DNA from: Candidatus Aminicenantota bacterium | GTDB lineage: Bacteria > Acidobacteriota > Aminicenantia > Aminicenantales > Aminicenantaceae | Assembly (NCBI GenBank): GCA_023135995.1 | Contig: JAGLRY010000031.1 | Location: 1-25,637 of the forward strand | Length of the DNA stretch: 25,637 bases | Direction of reading: 5' to 3' | Part shown: positions 23,307 to 25,637 of the stretch, in pieces | Layout: each line of letters begins with the position of its first letter | Numbering within the stretch: position 1 is the first letter of the stretch | Translations under genes and position numbers: made by a program | The notes under the pieces: model-generated | What the model saw: the letters and a program-made list of their open reading frames with translations, nothing else | What the model was told of the DNA's origin: nothing | Databases searched by the model: none

Positions 23307-24734
23307 CTATTTAATAATTTTGATGAGAGAGTTACGGAGAGGAGTGTCACTGAGTTCCATCCCATTCATGATCGCAAACCTGGGCCAGAGATCTTCCTTT
23401 ATCCCTGCTTCCTGGAGGATTTTCTGAAGGTTCTGTCTTCCGTTGGATTTGTAGAGCTTGATCCGCTTGGGCTGCCGGTTGAGATAGGCTCTGTTTGTGA
23501 GTCTGCTGAATGAACCGACGAGTCTGTCAAACTGGTTGTCATATTGATCGAATTTTGCGATCGTGCTGAGCGCTGTGAACGTATAGATGTAAGATCCGTA
23601 CTTGATAAAAGATAAAAGGACTCTCAAGTCGGAACTGTCCTGCGGGGAATAATCAAAAAGTTGCTGGTAAGCGGCTAAACCGTTGATCCTCCGATTCTGG
23701 TCCCTGAGGAATTGTAAGTTCTGGACATCTGCCGTCATTTTTTGTGCATAGGTGCGGAGGTCCTCTGAGCTTTTTTCCGCTTGGAGGATAACAGCCGCTT
23801 CTCCGTCATCGGAACCCATGATGACCTGAGAGGGCATGTTCTGAAGCTGCCAGGCTTGGGGAAAGCCGAAAGAAAAGCGCATTTCAGGATGATAAAATGT
23901 GTTCTTTTCCACATAACCCTGGCGGGGGTCATCGCCGTACACCATGTTCTCGACTTGGTTCAGATAAGGTGCAGGTTTAACCTGAAGTTTGCGGTCACTC
24001 TCGAGCAGCATGCCTTTTGTGTTTTGGATGCGCTCGCTCGTAAGAGGGTGAGTGGAGAGAAATCCTGGAATAGAATGTTTACCGGAGAGGTCTCCCATTT
24101 TTTCGAGAGATGCAAAAAAGCCGATCATCTCTCCTGGGTTGTATCCACCTTTCCGGGAGTATTCGACGCCCAATTGGTCTGCCTGCCTCTCGTCATCCCT
24201 GCTGTACTTCAAGAAGAGGAACTGGATCCCAACTCCGGCAACTCCAGCGATATCAGCGACAGTTTTGTTCAATGCACTGCCCACGGCTAGCCCTGCGCCG
24301 AAGAGTGTCTGTTCACTCATCCTGTGGATGCTGTGACGGGCGTTGACGTGGCCCAGTTCGTGGCCAAGGACAACCGCTAGTTCTGCCTCGGATCTCATGA
24401 GAGCCAGGATGCCTCGTGTAACATAGACATATCCGCCAGGAACAGCAAAGGCATTCACGACTGGAGAGTCGAGCACAGCGAAGTGGTACTCAAGATGGGG
24501 CCTGTGAGTGTGAGGTCCAAGAGATGCTCCGACTCTTGAGACATAGTCATTCAAAGCAGGATCATTGTAGATTCCGTATTGATTCCGGATCTGAACATCT
24601 GTTTGTTTGCCGATTGCGATCTCATCCTGCTCTGAGTATAAACTCAGCTCTTTCTTCCCTGTGACGGGATTCACTGCACATGAGGCGAAAAACACCACAA
24701 AAAACCAAAGAATGTATACGCAATATTTTTTCAT
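23307..24734 (-). CDS. M48-family metalloprotease lipoprotein, BepA-like
   Basis: A 475-residue predicted lipoprotein: hydrophobic segment VYILWFFVVFFAS with lipobox FASC giving lipidated Cys19, so it should sit in the periplasm on a membrane. The M48 zinc site is HELGH (His125, Glu126, His129) with third ligand Glu182 in DDERQADQLG. BepA-type proteins degrade or help mature outer-membrane proteins; the C-terminal part here (beyond about residue 270) does not show obvious TPR repeats, so it is not a plain BepA. I choose the ATG at 24734; a GTG two codons earlier (24740) is possible, and neither has a strong ribosome site. It follows the LolA-like gene closely on the same strand. Confidence 0.88.
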   Translation of the reverse strand: MKKYCVYILWFFVVFFASCAVNPVTGKKELSLYSEQDEIAIGKQTDVQIRNQYGIYNDPALNDYVSRVGASLGPHTHRPHLEYHFAVLDSPVVNAFAVPGGYVYVTRGILALMRSEAELAVVLGHELGHVNARHSIHRMSEQTLFGAGLAVGSALNKTVADIAGVAGVGIQFLFLKYSRDDERQADQLGVEYSRKGGYNPGEMIGFFASLEKMGDLSGKHSIPGFLSTHPLTSERIQNTKGMLLESDRKLQVKPAPYLNQVENMVYGDDPRQGYVEKNTFYHPEMRFSFGFPQAWQLQNMPSQVIMGSDDGEAAVILQAEKSSEDLRTYAQKMTADVQNLQFLRDQNRRINGLAAYQQLFDYSPQDSSDLRVLLSFIKYGSYIYTFTALSTIAKFDQYDNQFDRLVGSFSRLTNRAYLNRQPKRIKLYKSNGRQNLQKILQEAGIKEDLWPRFAIMNGMELSDTPLRNSLIKIIK

Positions 24735-24755
24735 TTCCACGGCATGAATCGAAAT

Positions 24756-25484
24756 CTAATTCATGGCAAACAGGCTATCTTCCAGTGCAGAATTGAACTT
24801 GACCTCTGTGATGGTCATGGTCATGAATTCTTCACCGTCTTGGTAAGAAACCAGAGTGTGTGCAACCATGATCCCATCGACTTTTTTATAGTCTGAAAAG
24901 AAGGTTTCCGCTTCGACCTCGATGCCTATATTATTGAGAGTTTTTCCTTTCCCTTTGTAGGCGAGATAGGTGTCTGGGTCGATATAGAGAGTCGATTTGT
25001 AGCCGTCTGCATAGGCCTGTTCCAGAACAAGATAATCCTTGCCTTCCATGTTTTCTTTGCCTTTGTAGGCAAAGGTGATCCCTAATTTTTTCGGATCGAG
25101 ATAGACAGAGTTCCCCAAGGATTCCCTCTTCATGTATTCCGCTTGCTGTTCGGACATCTCTTCTGTCATGCCCGTTTGAGGATTGGTACCCCATGCGATC
25201 TCTCCATCACACGCTTGGGTGATCACCATTCCCATGACTTCGATATCAAAACGGGATTTGTTAGGCTCTTTTTGATAGATGATGATCGTTGCGTTCAGGC
25301 CCATCTGTGTCAGGTCCATCGATCCCGAGATCGTCGTATCCTGGATTTTTTCAAGAACTTTCCTGCCACCCATAGCGTCGATCATCTTTTTCAGGATGTC
25401 GTCCCCCGATTGGCTCTTTGCTGGGATTGCCAAAAAACTGATAATGAGGAAACTTAATGCAAATAGTGAGGTTGTTCTCTTCAT
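24756..25484 (-). CDS. LolA-like outer-membrane lipoprotein-sorting family protein
   Basis: A 242-residue secreted protein: signal peptide SLFALSFLIISFLAIPAKSQ cut near residue 25, then GDDILKKMIDAMGGRKVLEKIQDTTISGSM and antiparallel strands such as IIIYQKEPNKSRFDIEVMGM and TLYIDPDTYLAYKGKG. This is the half-barrel LolA/LolB/RseB-like fold seen in many secreted proteins annotated as outer-membrane lipoprotein-sorting proteins. Whether it really carries lipoproteins is unproven, since the group is broad. AAAAGGAGG precedes the ATG. It is transcribed ahead of the M48 lipoprotein gene with a gap of about 20 bases, so the two are probably one operon. Confidence 0.8.
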   Translation of the reverse strand: MKRTTSLFALSFLIISFLAIPAKSQSGDDILKKMIDAMGGRKVLEKIQDTTISGSMDLTQMGLNATIIIYQKEPNKSRFDIEVMGMVITQACDGEIAWGTNPQTGMTEEMSEQQAEYMKRESLGNSVYLDPKKLGITFAYKGKENMEGKDYLVLEQAYADGYKSTLYIDPDTYLAYKGKGKTLNNIGIEVEAETFFSDYKKVDGIMVAHTLVSYQDGEEFMTMTITEVKFNSALEDSLFAMN

Positions 25485-25517
25485 TTAATCCTCCTTTTCG
25501 TTAGCCTGGACTATTCA

Positions 25518-25637
25518 TAAAAAATGTCGATACTCAATATAACTTATATGATATCTGTATGTTACTTTGATTTGGCTGATTATTTCAATGATCAATATGT
25601 TTTCCATATTGATTCTATTAATAATCGACATTTTTTA
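25518..25637. repeat. MITE-like 120-bp AT-rich element with 14-bp terminal inverted repeats
   Basis: TAAAAAATGTCGAT (25518-25531) and ATCGACATTTTTTA (25624-25637) are perfect inverted repeats at the two ends, with TA at each tip. Inside lies a perfect 9-bp hairpin, ATCAATATG (25591-25599) with CATATTGAT (25605-25613) and loop TTTTC. There is no coding capacity. It lies upstream of the LolA-like gene. The right arm ends exactly at the window edge, so the true boundary on that side cannot be seen. Confidence 0.5.

Overview
The window comes from the chromosome of a diderm, probably anaerobic bacterium. Outer-membrane biogenesis genes (bamA, ompH/skp, fabZ, lpxA, lpxI, a Lol-type ABC transporter, a BepA-like M48 lipoprotein) establish the Gram-negative envelope. 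An aldehyde:ferredoxin oxidoreductase and an indolepyruvate:ferredoxin oxidoreductase point to ferredoxin-based anaerobic fermentation of amino acids. Aminicenantes, Acidobacteriota or Desulfobacterota-like lineages would fit, but the sequence alone does not settle it. Start codons are mixed ATG, GTG and TTG, mostly behind clear GGAGG-type ribosome sites.

Layout. 1-507 (minus): methylmalonyl-CoA epimerase followed by the first 21 codons of an acyl-CoA dehydrogenase. 508-1025: a gene-poor stretch with a solo REP unit, what look like decayed insertion-sequence ends, and hairpins. 1026-6367 (plus): a redox block of AOR, a MoaD-like small protein, iorA-iorB (4-nt overlap) and a stand-alone pyruvate-kinase C-terminal-domain protein; then a small outer-membrane barrel protein (6396-6956). 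7078-7803: an rRNA pseudouridine synthase, tail-to-tail with a LonB-like protease on the minus strand (7808-10246). 10629-15004 (plus): a run of GNAT-like protein, crotonase, ribH, nusB and lysS with tiny gaps or overlaps. 15119-22189 (plus): envelope block of a LolC/E permease, lolD, bamA, ompH, fabZ, lpxA and lpxI, with chained overlaps from ompH onward. 22378-23292: a Gfo/Idh/MocA oxidoreductase, tail-to-tail with a minus-strand pair of M48 lipoprotein and LolA-like protein (23307-25484). The window ends in a 120-bp AT-rich inverted-repeat element.

How the genes fit together. IorAB would oxidatively decarboxylate aryl 2-keto acids from amino-acid breakdown with ferredoxin as acceptor, AOR could oxidise the matching aldehydes, and the epimerase/dehydrogenase pair belongs to propionyl-CoA or acyl-CoA oxidation. 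The envelope block makes the outer-membrane assembly machinery and early lipid A; lpxD is missing from its frequent place between ompH and fabZ, and LpxI takes the pyrophosphatase step.

Most of the window is ordinary core genome. The more unusual signals are a REP/REPIN family (three copies, no RAYT transposase present), the AOR-MoaD-IorAB-PK_C association, the inverted-repeat cluster in front of bamA, a possible structured leader in front of the pseudouridine synthase, and the MITE-like element at the right edge. I found no tRNA, rRNA, CRISPR array or phage module.
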